DNA of 64,000 nucleotides, taken from UBA1845 sp002338715. Its GTDB lineage: Bacteria; Planctomycetota; Phycisphaerae; UBA1845. A program made the translations under genes and the position numbers. Location of the stretch: contig DAORAL010000003.1 of the NCBI GenBank assembly GCA_035344155.1, positions 124,001 to 188,000 on the forward strand, read 5' to 3'. Shown here piece by piece: positions 53,134 through 61,192 of this stretch. Position 1 is the first letter of the stretch. Every line of letters begins with the position of its first letter. Under the pieces are notes generated by a model. That model was not told where the DNA came from and ran no database searches. It saw nothing but the letters and a program-made list of their open reading frames with translations.

Positions 53134-54219
53134 ATGTCACCTCCAACGTGATTCTATGCGCCGTGCCGGGTGTGCTTCAAATTGTTAAAAGAAAAAGCCG
53201 ATTACGCGCGTGTTTGGGCGTACGATTGCAGGTGGCGTCGCGACGTGTTCACGTCGTTTGGAATTGACTTGATCGAGTCAAATCACTGTGGAGCGTGCAT
53301 CCGGCTGACTCGGGTCCGGCTTCGCTTCGTCGCGGTCTAGTTACGATTGTGTGACGCCAGTTGCGGCGTGGAGCCTATTGATAGAGGCTCCATTCTTCAA
53401 AGGCGTTGAGGTGCAGGTTGGGTTTTTGAACGGCGACCAACCGCAGGATTTGTGGCAGCCCCAAGATGATGCGGTCGCCTTTGCTTTCGGGTTCATCTTC
53501 GCTTGATGATTTGGAAGATTCTCTGTTGGTTTCCTTGCGCTTCTCAAACGTCGTCTGTTTCATCTTGGCGTTCTCAATCCTGAGTGTTTCGTTGTGTCGC
53601 CCAAAAACCGTCGACGCTCCTCCCCCCTACAGCATACGATATCCAAATCGTTTTGGTTCACATATCTGAGAATCTATCGGCCTCTAATTCGTGAGTGGGG
53701 TGTAAAAAATACGACGGATGGCACGGCTGAGTCTATCCCTGCGAGTGCAAACGCGCGCGCAGTGTGTTGTCACCGGTTTCGAGATCGGTATGTGGAAGTC
53801 CCGTGGTTTCATGGCTGTTGCCAACGATTGGGAGTAGTGCGCAACGCAGCACTTGTTGTTATCGACCATAAAGGGCACGTCATCGATTTATTTTCATTCG
53901 CACTTTCTGTCTGCAATGCCTCAACAGTGCGCGTTCAGTAGTACTGACGCACGAAGGGGCGTGTGCTTTCCCACATGGCCAAGCGGTATTCAAAAGGGCC
54001 AACACGGCCTGCGTGCACCAAGAGCGCTTTCAGAAGATTGTGATCAGACTGGCAATCTCATCCAACCCGCCGGTTTGGCACGCAACGTGCACCCGTTTTC
54101 GGGGGACGGGCGCTTCGATTCGTTCGTGAAAAGGGCGCGTACATTTTCGTTGAATCGAGGCGCGGTCAGGCATCCCAATCCATGAACGGTGAGATCCACA
54201 GAAACGAGAAGACACCCAA
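53134..54219. other. Gene-poor region
   Basis: 1086 bases with no convincing gene. It has a perfect dyad CGACGTG-TT-CACGTCG at 53241-53256. A 62-codon minus-strand frame at 53375-53563 (Lys/Glu/Ser-rich start) has no ribosome-binding site and is left uncalled. The sequence is less GC-rich than its surroundings and could hold decayed DNA. The right end carries the promoter of the NfnA-like gene. Confidence 0.5.
53241..53256. repeat. Perfect 7-bp inverted repeat
   Basis: CGACGTG and CACGTCG flank two T residues, 107 bases upstream of the small minus-strand gene that starts at 53133. It could be that gene's operator; no partner copy was seen. Confidence 0.4.
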
Positions 54220-55095
54220 ATGAACAGAATCCTCGACGCCAAATGGCTCGCTTCGGACGTGAAGTGGTTTCATTTGCAGGCACCGCTGGTTGCCCGTCAT
54301 CGTCAGCCGGGCCAATTCGTCATTGTCAGGGTCCAGGAGACCGGCGAGCGCATACCGCTTACTGTCGCGGACTCAAATGCGGAAAGCGGAACCATCGACC
54401 TGATCGTCAAGGTGGTTGGTAAGACCACGACCTTGCTTTGTACGAAGGAAGCGGGCGATACGATCGCAGATATCGCCGGACCTCTGGGGCGCCCAACTGA
54501 GATCTGCAGCGACGCCCGCGTGATCGTCATCGGCGGGGGCGTGGGAACGGCTGTCATCTACCCGCTGGCCCGCGCTCTGCGCGACGCCCGTTGCCACGTG
54601 ACGGCTATCATTGGCGGTCGAAACCGTGAACTGATCGTGCTGGAGTCCGAGTTGGCGGAGGTTGCCGATGAAGTCCAGCCATGTACGGATGACGGCAGCT
54701 ATGGCTTCCGCGGAACCGTCGCCGACCGACTTCGGGAATTGATCGACCGAGCAAACACGCCCTTCGACATGATTTATGCGGCTGGTCCGGTTCCGATGAT
54801 GCGGGCGGTCGCCGAATTGACGCGGGAAGCGGGGATCAAGACGGTGGTCTCGCTCAATCCCATTATGGTTGACGGGACGGGAATGTGCGGCGGGTGCCGG
54901 GTCAACGTCGGTGGAGAGGTTCGCTACGCCTGTGTGGACGGACCGGAGTTTGACGCACACGACGTCGACTACGAGTCGTTGTCGAATCGCCTGACCGCTT
55001 ATCGAACGCAGGAACAAGTCGCCACCGAATCACTTCAACATCGGTGCAGAGCTGAATCAACCCTTGAGAATATGGATCAAGCGAAATGCCACTGA
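54220..55095 (+). CDS. NfnA/SudB-type ferredoxin-NADP reductase alpha subunit
   Basis: 291 residues. An FAD-binding ferredoxin-reductase domain (~1-95, HRQPGQFVIVRVQETGERIPLT) is followed by an NAD(P) domain (~100-210, VIVIGGGVGTAVIYPLARAL, MIYAAGPVPMMRAV). A C-terminal 2Fe-2S site shows GMCGGCRVNVGGEVRYAC. This is the small subunit of NADH-dependent ferredoxin:NADP+ oxidoreductase or sulfide dehydrogenase. The last ~25 residues are an unusual Cys/Glu-rich extension. It overlaps the large-subunit gene by 10 bases. Confidence 0.88.
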   Translation: MNRILDAKWLASDVKWFHLQAPLVARHRQPGQFVIVRVQETGERIPLTVADSNAESGTIDLIVKVVGKTTTLLCTKEAGDTIADIAGPLGRPTEICSDARVIVIGGGVGTAVIYPLARALRDARCHVTAIIGGRNRELIVLESELAEVADEVQPCTDDGSYGFRGTVADRLRELIDRANTPFDMIYAAGPVPMMRAVAELTREAGIKTVVSLNPIMVDGTGMCGGCRVNVGGEVRYACVDGPEFDAHDVDYESLSNRLTAYRTQEQVATESLQHRCRAESTLENMDQAKCH

Positions 55096-56531
55096 CGCCC
55101 AAAGAGCGAATGAAAATCGTCCGTCAGCAGATGCCCGAACAAGACGCGCAGCAGCGAGCCACCAACTTTGGCGAGGTAAACTCGGGTTTTACGATCGAGT
55201 TGGCGCGGCTCGAAGCCGAGCGATGCTTGCGCTGCCGCGATGCCAAGTGTATCTCCGGATGTCCCGTGGGGATCGACATTCCCAAATTCATCGAACACAT
55301 TGCAGACGGGGACTTGCACTCTGCAGCGGACGTGCTGCTGCGCGATAACGCGCTTCCAGGGATTACCGGTCGGGTGTGTCCGCAAGAAGAACAATGTGAG
55401 CAACAATGCGTGCGCAGCAAAGGAGCTGGGTGCTCGGTTGCGGTTGGGCATCTGGAGCGATTCGTCGCCGATTGGGCCCGCGATAATGTCGCCGCGGCGT
55501 CGCCGTCGAACGTGAAACATACGGGATTCCGCGTCGCGGTTGTTGGATCTGGACCAGCCGGATTGACGGCGGCTGGCGAACTTGCCCGGCGCGGCCACGC
55601 GGTGACGATCTTTGAGGCGTTGCACGCGGTGGGTGGCGTGTTGCGTTATGGCATTCCCAATTTTCGACTGCCCAATGAAATCATCGAGTCAGAGGTGGCC
55701 CGCCTGGTCGCCTTGGGCGTCGTCATTAAAACGAATGTGATCGTGGGGACCACGATGACCGTCGATGAATTGATGACCACCGAGGGATATGACGCAGTCT
55801 TCATTGCGAACGGGGCTGGCCTACCCGTATTCATGAACATTCCGGGCGAAGATCTAAACGGTGTGTATTCGGCGAACGAATTCCTCACCCGCGTGAACCT
55901 GATGGAGGCCTATCGGTTCCCCGATGCGGATACGCCTGTCGTCGAAGCTGACCGGGCTGTGGTCATCGGTGGAGGAAATACCGCCATGGACTCCATCCGA
56001 ACGGCCCGTCGTCTCGGCGCCAAGGAGGCCACGTTGGTGTACCGGCGCGGACGTACTGAAATGCCTGCCCGCCAGGAAGAGATTCACCATGCGGAGCAGG
56101 AAGGCATCGAGTTTCGATTGCTATGCAGTCCAGTTCGAATTCTTGGAACGGAATCCGGATGGGTTCGCGGGGTGGAGTGCGTCGAGATGGAGCTTGGCGA
56201 TGCGGACGCGTCCGGACGGCGCCGGCCCGTTCCCATCCCCGAATCCGAATTCACCATCGATTGCGACATGGTCATCGAAGCCATCGGTACGCGGGCCAAC
56301 CCGCTATTGACCTCGACGACCCCGGACATCAATGTCAATCGGTGGGGCAACATTGAAGTTGATGAGGATGGCATGACCAGTCGGCTGGGTGTTTTCGCGG
56401 GCGGAGACATCACCCGCGGTGCGGCGACGGTGATTCTCGCCATGGGAGACGGTAAACGTGCGGCTGCCGCCATCGACCGGTACCTGCTTCGAAATCCCGC
56501 GCACAGTGAAGCGATTTTACCAGCGCGGTAA
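55086..56531 (+). CDS. NfnB/SudA-type (glutamate synthase small-subunit-like) NADPH oxidoreductase
   Basis: 481 residues. The N-terminal Cys-rich domain binds two 4Fe-4S clusters (EAERCLRCRDAKCISGCPVGI and GRVCPQEEQCEQQC). FAD- and NADPH-binding Rossmann motifs follow (VAVVGSGPAGLTAAGELARRG, AVVIGGGNTAMDSIRTA), then GVFAGGDITRGAATVILAMGDG. Family: GltD/NfnB/SudA. Together with the upstream subunit it would form a soluble bifurcating or transhydrogenase-like complex linking ferredoxin, NADH and NADPH. No gltB is present, so glutamate synthesis is unlikely. Confidence 0.92.
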   Translation: MPLTPKERMKIVRQQMPEQDAQQRATNFGEVNSGFTIELARLEAERCLRCRDAKCISGCPVGIDIPKFIEHIADGDLHSAADVLLRDNALPGITGRVCPQEEQCEQQCVRSKGAGCSVAVGHLERFVADWARDNVAAASPSNVKHTGFRVAVVGSGPAGLTAAGELARRGHAVTIFEALHAVGGVLRYGIPNFRLPNEIIESEVARLVALGVVIKTNVIVGTTMTVDELMTTEGYDAVFIANGAGLPVFMNIPGEDLNGVYSANEFLTRVNLMEAYRFPDADTPVVEADRAVVIGGGNTAMDSIRTARRLGAKEATLVYRRGRTEMPARQEEIHHAEQEGIEFRLLCSPVRILGTESGWVRGVECVEMELGDADASGRRRPVPIPESEFTIDCDMVIEAIGTRANPLLTSTTPDINVNRWGNIEVDEDGMTSRLGVFAGGDITRGAATVILAMGDGKRAAAAIDRYLLRNPAHSEAILPAR

Positions 56532-56654
56532 CAACAACTCATCTGGCACAGCGCATGTTAGTTGAAGAACCGATGGACGTTCATCGGAACTTGTGCGGAC
56601 TGAGCGATCGAGCCAACCCTCAATCCGTTTGCGTCCTCGCTCAGGCGAATTGAC

Positions 56655-57107
56655 ATGAACGAGTCAAACATTGAGTCATCTGACTCATCGGCCGCAATTC
56701 GGTACAGCGCTTTGAGTGCGACTTGCCATCCGGATTGCGTGGCGTGTCGGGACACCGAGGTCGGTGGCTTGGGGCTTCGTTTCAATTTGCGCGATGATGG
56801 TACGGTTGTCACCCGGTTTTTCTGCGAGGAAAAGTATCAGGGGTATCCTGATCGCATGCACGGTGGAATCATCGCGACGTTATTGGACGCAGCGATGACG
56901 CACTGTTTGTTCGCCCACAACAAGCGGGGGGTGACCGCCAAACTCGCGATCCGATACAATCGCCCGGTGCTCATCGGCGCTGATGCGACCATATCAGCCG
57001 AAGTCGCATCCGACCGAGGCATGCTGGTTGAATTGAATTCGGAAATTCACCAGTCCGGTCAGCTATGTGCCTCATCAAAAGCGACCTTCTTCATCCAGAC
57101 ACCCTAG
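56655..57107 (+). CDS. PaaI-type hotdog thioesterase
   Basis: 150 residues. A Cys-rich N-terminus (CHPDCVACR) precedes a hotdog fold with YQGYPDRMHGGIIATLLDAAMTHCLF, in which HGG-x-x-A-x-L-D is the thioesterase 4/PaaI active-site region. VTAKLAIRYNRPV follows. It probably hydrolyses an acyl-CoA thioester in the cytoplasm; substrate unknown. It is separate from its neighbours by 123 and 343 bases. The start has only a weak AGG upstream. Confidence 0.82.
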   Translation: MNESNIESSDSSAAIRYSALSATCHPDCVACRDTEVGGLGLRFNLRDDGTVVTRFFCEEKYQGYPDRMHGGIIATLLDAAMTHCLFAHNKRGVTAKLAIRYNRPVLIGADATISAEVASDRGMLVELNSEIHQSGQLCASSKATFFIQTP

Positions 57108-57450
57108 CGCATCGACCGCCGAACGGTATGACAATAGGAGGAGATCGCTGCCTCCTGCACGCAGGTGCCCTCAAAAGAGTCGAAACGAAAACGGTGGATG
57201 GTGCCACCCTCTGCGTGATTTCGCCCATGGGCGGTGCCAGAAGCAAGTCGCAGTCATGGATTGGCGCGATGAGGCACGGTTGACTCGTCTTAATCTCACT
57301 TAAACGACCCCAGTGCATGATGCGTGGAAAGCCAATTTAGGCGTCGTTTGGCATGCGGTTTGCAACGTGTCCTTGGTCCAGCGGTCTTCGGTGTGCCAGC
57401 GCCGATCCTGAGGCTGATCCGAGAACCTGGCGAACGTGGAAGGCAACAAC
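57108..57450. other. Intergenic region, nothing recognised
   Basis: 343 bases between the thioesterase and the PLP-enzyme gene. It contains AGGAGG at ~57137-57142 before no convincing start, a possible remnant. It ends with GGAAGG, the ribosome-binding site of the next gene. No structure or small gene could be supported. Confidence 0.4.
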
Positions 57451-58662
57451 ATGCTTGCTCCTGACTCGTTGGTCGTGCATGCCGGAATTGGGGAAAACGA
57501 GTACTTGGCCGTCGTTCCACCGATTTACCAAACGTCGACATTTGCGTTCGATTGCGCCGAGCAGGGGGCTGATCTGTTTGCCGGTAAGCGCGACGGTTAC
57601 ATCTATTCGCGCATGGGCAATCCAACCGTGCGCGCTCTGGAAGATGCCGTCGCGGCGCTTGAGGGCGGACACGCGGGACTTGCCTGCGGAAGTGGAATGG
57701 CGGCAGTGCACACGGCGCTGGCGACGCTCCTAAGCGCCGGTGACCACGTCATCTGCTCGGAGTCCGTCTACGGACCGACCTGCACCCTGCTCGAAACGGT
57801 TCTGTCGCGATTTGGGATCGAGTCAACGATTGTCGATTCGTCCGACCTCAATGCGGTTCAGGACGCATTTCGCCCGAACACGACGGTGGTCTACATCGAA
57901 ACCCCGGGCAATCCGACCTTGGCGATTTGCGATCTCGAACCGCTCTGCAAGATGGCCCACGAACGCGGTGCGAAGGTGATCGTCGACAACACATTCATGA
58001 CCCCGATTCTCCAGCAGCCGTTTCGCTGGGGCGCCGATGTCGTCGTCCACAGCCTGACCAAATTCCTTAACGGTCACGCCGATGTGGTTGGCGGAATGGT
58101 GGTGGTCAAGGATGAAGATCAATATTCGTTGTTCCGCAAGTCGCTCAATCACCTGGGCGGTGTGCTTGGGCCTTTTGATTCCTTCCTTGTTCATCGCGGC
58201 ATCAAGACGCTGTCACTTCGGATGCAGCGCCATTGCGAAAGCGCTTTGAAAGTGGCGACCTATCTGGAGCAGCACCCGTCCGTTGAGTGGGTTCGCTATC
58301 CCGGGCTTGAAAGTCATCCGCAGCATGAAGTAGCCGAACGGCAGATGGCTGGCGGCGGTGGGGTGATCAGCTTTGAGCTTGCGGGTGGAATCGAAGCCGG
58401 GCGGGCGATGATGAACGCGGTTCGACTTTGCGGTTTGGCGGTCAGCCTCGGCGGTGTGGAGTCGCTCATTCAGCACCCAGCCAGCATGACCCACGCGATC
58501 ATGGGGGCTGAAGCCCGCCACCGGGCGCACATCACCGACGGTCTGGTGCGCGTATCGGTCGGTATCGAAAACCCCAATGACATCATCCACGATCTGGACC
58601 AGGCCATTGCCCAGTCGAATTCCATGTCCAACACTGCAAATGCAGGAGAAATTCACGCTTAA
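57451..58662 (+). CDS. PLP-dependent trans-sulfuration enzyme (methionine gamma-lyase / cystathionine gamma-synthase family)
   Basis: 403 residues from the ATG at 57451, with GGAAGG seven bases upstream; the GTG at 57436 overlaps that site. Family signatures are PPIYQTSTFAF, YSRMGNPTVRALE, CGSGMAAVHTAL, TPGNPTLAICDLE, and the PLP lysine in VVHSLTKFLNGHADVVGG. The C-terminal domain has VSLGGVESLIQHPASMTHA. The sequence GPTCTLLE keeps a Cys near the position that marks methionine gamma-lyases, which favours that role, but family members are hard to tell apart. Followed 12 bases later by malic enzyme. Confidence 0.88.
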   Translation: MLAPDSLVVHAGIGENEYLAVVPPIYQTSTFAFDCAEQGADLFAGKRDGYIYSRMGNPTVRALEDAVAALEGGHAGLACGSGMAAVHTALATLLSAGDHVICSESVYGPTCTLLETVLSRFGIESTIVDSSDLNAVQDAFRPNTTVVYIETPGNPTLAICDLEPLCKMAHERGAKVIVDNTFMTPILQQPFRWGADVVVHSLTKFLNGHADVVGGMVVVKDEDQYSLFRKSLNHLGGVLGPFDSFLVHRGIKTLSLRMQRHCESALKVATYLEQHPSVEWVRYPGLESHPQHEVAERQMAGGGGVISFELAGGIEAGRAMMNAVRLCGLAVSLGGVESLIQHPASMTHAIMGAEARHRAHITDGLVRVSVGIENPNDIIHDLDQAIAQSNSMSNTANAGEIHA

Positions 58663-58674
58663 CGTTGGTGCTCC

Positions 58675-60384
58675 ATGAAAAACTTGATTAGCGATTCACT
58701 CGCCGGGGATCGAGTCATCAACACCCGCAAGTCGGGTATTTGGCTCCTCCATAACCCTTCCACAAACCAGGGCTTGGCATTTGGCCGCGAGCAGCGCGAC
58801 GAATTGCACGTTCGAGGCATGCTTCCCCACGCGGTCAGCACGATCGACGATCAAGTCAAACTGGTCCTCGCGCAACTGCGGGCGAAAAATTCCAACCTCG
58901 AAAAGTACATTCACCTCGCCAGCCTCCAGGATCGCAACGAAGTCCTGTTCTACCGCGTGCTGGTGGAAAACCTTTCCGAATTGATGCCCATCGTCTACAC
59001 GCCGACGGTCGGTGAAGCCTGCCAGAAGTTCTCGCACATCGTGCGCTCGCCGCGTGGTATCTGGTTGACGCCCGATGATGTTGACGACATGCCATCCGTC
59101 CTGCGCAACGCCCCATTTCAAGATATTCGCCTCATTGTTGTGACGGACAACGAGCGCATCTTGGGCTTGGGCGATCAGGGTTGCGGCGGCATGGGCATTC
59201 CGGTGGGTAAGCTCGCGCTCTATACGGGAGGGGCGGGGATTCACCCGTCCAAATGCCTGCCGATCAGTCTCGACGTGGGCACGAACAACCCCAACCTGTT
59301 GGACGATCCGCTCTATCTGGGCTATCCGCATCGACGTTTACAGGGGCGCGACTATGACGATTTCATTGAATCGTTCGTGCATGCGGTGAAAGAGGTTTTC
59401 CCGCGTGCGATCATTCAGTGGGAAGACTTCCAGCGCGACCGTGCGTTTGCACTGCTCGAAGCGTATCGCATGCGAACGCCTTGCTTTAACGATGACATTC
59501 AAGGGACGGCTGCGGTGACGGCCGCAGGCGTGCTCGCGGCGCTGCGCAAGACCGGTCAAACGATGGCCGAACAGCGCATGTTGTTTATCGGTGCGGGTGA
59601 AGCGTGCACCGGTATTGTGCGGTTGTGCAGTTTGCTCATGAGGCAGGACGGCGCATCCGAAGACACGATCCGCCGATCGATGATGGCGTTTGACTCGCGC
59701 GGGTTGCTGCACGATGGACGCCAACGCCTCGACAAGTACAAAGCCGAGTTGGCCGTCTCAAAGAAGGTTCTCGATGAATTGAAGCTCGATGCGAGCAAGG
59801 AGCTTACACCGCTCGATGTCATTTCCGCATTCAAGCCAACGGTGCTGATCGGTGCGACGGCTCAACCCGGTTTGTTTACCGAAGAGATGCTTCGCGAAAT
59901 GAGCAAGCACGTCGAGCAGCCGCTGATCATGCCGCTCAGCAACCCCAACAGCAAATCGGAATGTTCGCCATCAGAGGCCATCCGCTGGACCGAAGGGCGG
60001 GCGATTGTCGCAACGGGCAGCCCATTCCCCGATGTCGAGTACGAAGGAAAGCATCACATCATCGGGCAGGCCAACAACGTGTTCATTTTCCCGGGTCTGG
60101 GCCTTGGAGCGGCTGTCTCCGAAACAACGCAAATCACGGATGAGATGTTCGCGATCGCGGCGAGGACGTTGGCCAACATCGTCAAGCCCGAGCGGTTGGA
60201 ATCCGGTGCGATCTATCCTTGCCAGAATGACTTGCGGGTCGTGAGTCAGAAGATTGCGTGCGAGGTGGTCAAGTACGCAGCCGCCAACAACCTGGGCCGC
60301 CACATTTCACCGGAAGACACCGAGGAAGCAGTCCGGCAGGCATCGTGGTATCCCAATTACGTGCCGGTGCATCGAAAGCTGTGA
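58675..60384 (+). CDS. maeA: NAD-dependent malic enzyme
   Basis: 569 residues, the length of MaeA-type malic enzymes. Motifs: MPIVYTPTVGEACQKFSHI, RLIVVTDNERILGLGDQGCGGMGIPVGKLALY, QWEDFQRDRAFALLE, CFNDDIQGTAAVTAAGVLAAL, and a second nucleotide-binding segment RMLFIGAGEACTGIV. It converts malate to pyruvate and CO2 with reduction of NAD(P). It lies in the same direction just after the PLP lyase, whose product could include 2-oxobutyrate; a shared transcript is likely. Confidence 0.94.
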   Translation: MKNLISDSLAGDRVINTRKSGIWLLHNPSTNQGLAFGREQRDELHVRGMLPHAVSTIDDQVKLVLAQLRAKNSNLEKYIHLASLQDRNEVLFYRVLVENLSELMPIVYTPTVGEACQKFSHIVRSPRGIWLTPDDVDDMPSVLRNAPFQDIRLIVVTDNERILGLGDQGCGGMGIPVGKLALYTGGAGIHPSKCLPISLDVGTNNPNLLDDPLYLGYPHRRLQGRDYDDFIESFVHAVKEVFPRAIIQWEDFQRDRAFALLEAYRMRTPCFNDDIQGTAAVTAAGVLAALRKTGQTMAEQRMLFIGAGEACTGIVRLCSLLMRQDGASEDTIRRSMMAFDSRGLLHDGRQRLDKYKAELAVSKKVLDELKLDASKELTPLDVISAFKPTVLIGATAQPGLFTEEMLREMSKHVEQPLIMPLSNPNSKSECSPSEAIRWTEGRAIVATGSPFPDVEYEGKHHIIGQANNVFIFPGLGLGAAVSETTQITDEMFAIAARTLANIVKPERLESGAIYPCQNDLRVVSQKIACEVVKYAAANNLGRHISPEDTEEAVRQASWYPNYVPVHRKL

Positions 60385-60577
60385 CACTTGCCCCAAGGCG
60401 GTAACGTTGGCGGCGATTTTCTGCGAAGCGCCACGGCTTCGATTGCGCTTCGGAAATTGGACCGAGGTTTCTGGTAGTCCAGTGTCTACGCAGGACTTTC
60501 GGTTAACAGAATATGTGCAGCAATCGGTGTCGATTCTGAATATGGGCAAAGTGCCTGCGCCTCACGACAAACCATCG

Positions 60578-61192
60578 ATGAATACGCCCCATGAACACGA
60601 ACTCAACGAACTGATCAGTCGCGCGCAAGGTCGCGATGAGGATGCGCTGAACAAGTTGTTCGATGTATACTCACAGCGGTTGCTGGCGTCAGTGCGGTCT
60701 GAGTTGGGCGATCGGTTGCGACAGCGGCTTGAGTCGCAGGACGTTATGCAACAGGTATACGTCGACGCGCTGGACAACATTCAGAAGTTCGTGGATCGCG
60801 GCCAGGATAGCTTCTTCGCCTGGCTGCGGCGTATCGCGGTTAATCGAATCTGCGATGCCGATCGCAAGGCGTTTCAAACCGTCAAACGCGGCAAAGAAGT
60901 CCGGGCAGCCGACGTCGCTGGGGACGAATCCATGATGGGCCTGCTCGACGTTCTGACCGCCGACATCACCAGCCCCAGCCTGGCCGTCGATCGCCAGGAT
61001 CGGATCCGACTGCTCACCAAAGCCCTAGACGAATTGGGTGATGATCAGCGAGAAGTGATCACTTTACGCTACCTAAATCAGTTGAATGTTACCGAGACAG
61101 CCGCGAAAATGGATCGCTCCGAGCGCGCTGTACGCAGTCTTTGCGTGCGTGCGTTGATCCGGCTTCGGGAGCTGCTCGGTGATGCCATCTGA
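60578..61192 (+). CDS. ECF-type RNA polymerase sigma factor (planctomycete type)
   Basis: 204 residues. Region 2 lies at ~10-90 (FDVYSQRLLASVRSELGDRLRQ, SQDVMQQVYVDALDN, FFAWLRRIAVNRICD), and region 4 at ~140-200 (LDELGDDQREVITLRYLNQLNVTETAAKMDRSERAVRSLCVRALIRLRELL). The insert between region-2 helices, DRLRQRLESQDVMQ, is a hallmark of planctomycete/Rhodopirellula-type ECF factors. An ATG at 60542 would add 12 residues. The stop overlaps the kinase start, and such sigma-kinase pairs are known in planctomycetes. Confidence 0.9.
   Translation: MNTPHEHELNELISRAQGRDEDALNKLFDVYSQRLLASVRSELGDRLRQRLESQDVMQQVYVDALDNIQKFVDRGQDSFFAWLRRIAVNRICDADRKAFQTVKRGKEVRAADVAGDESMMGLLDVLTADITSPSLAVDRQDRIRLLTKALDELGDDQREVITLRYLNQLNVTETAAKMDRSERAVRSLCVRALIRLRELLGDAI

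Noticed and set aside
53375..53563. 62-codon minus-strand frame with Lys/Glu/Ser-rich product
   Set aside because: No ribosome-binding site or homologous pattern; it may be chance, so left uncalled.
54021..54034. AGAGCGCTTTCAGA, half match to the LacI-type operator
   Set aside because: Only one half-site matches and the neighbouring gene is unrelated.
58236..58250. GAAAGCGCTTTGA, similar to the LacI-type operator
   Set aside because: It lies inside the PLP-lyase coding sequence, is an imperfect dyad, and is far from the glucan genes.
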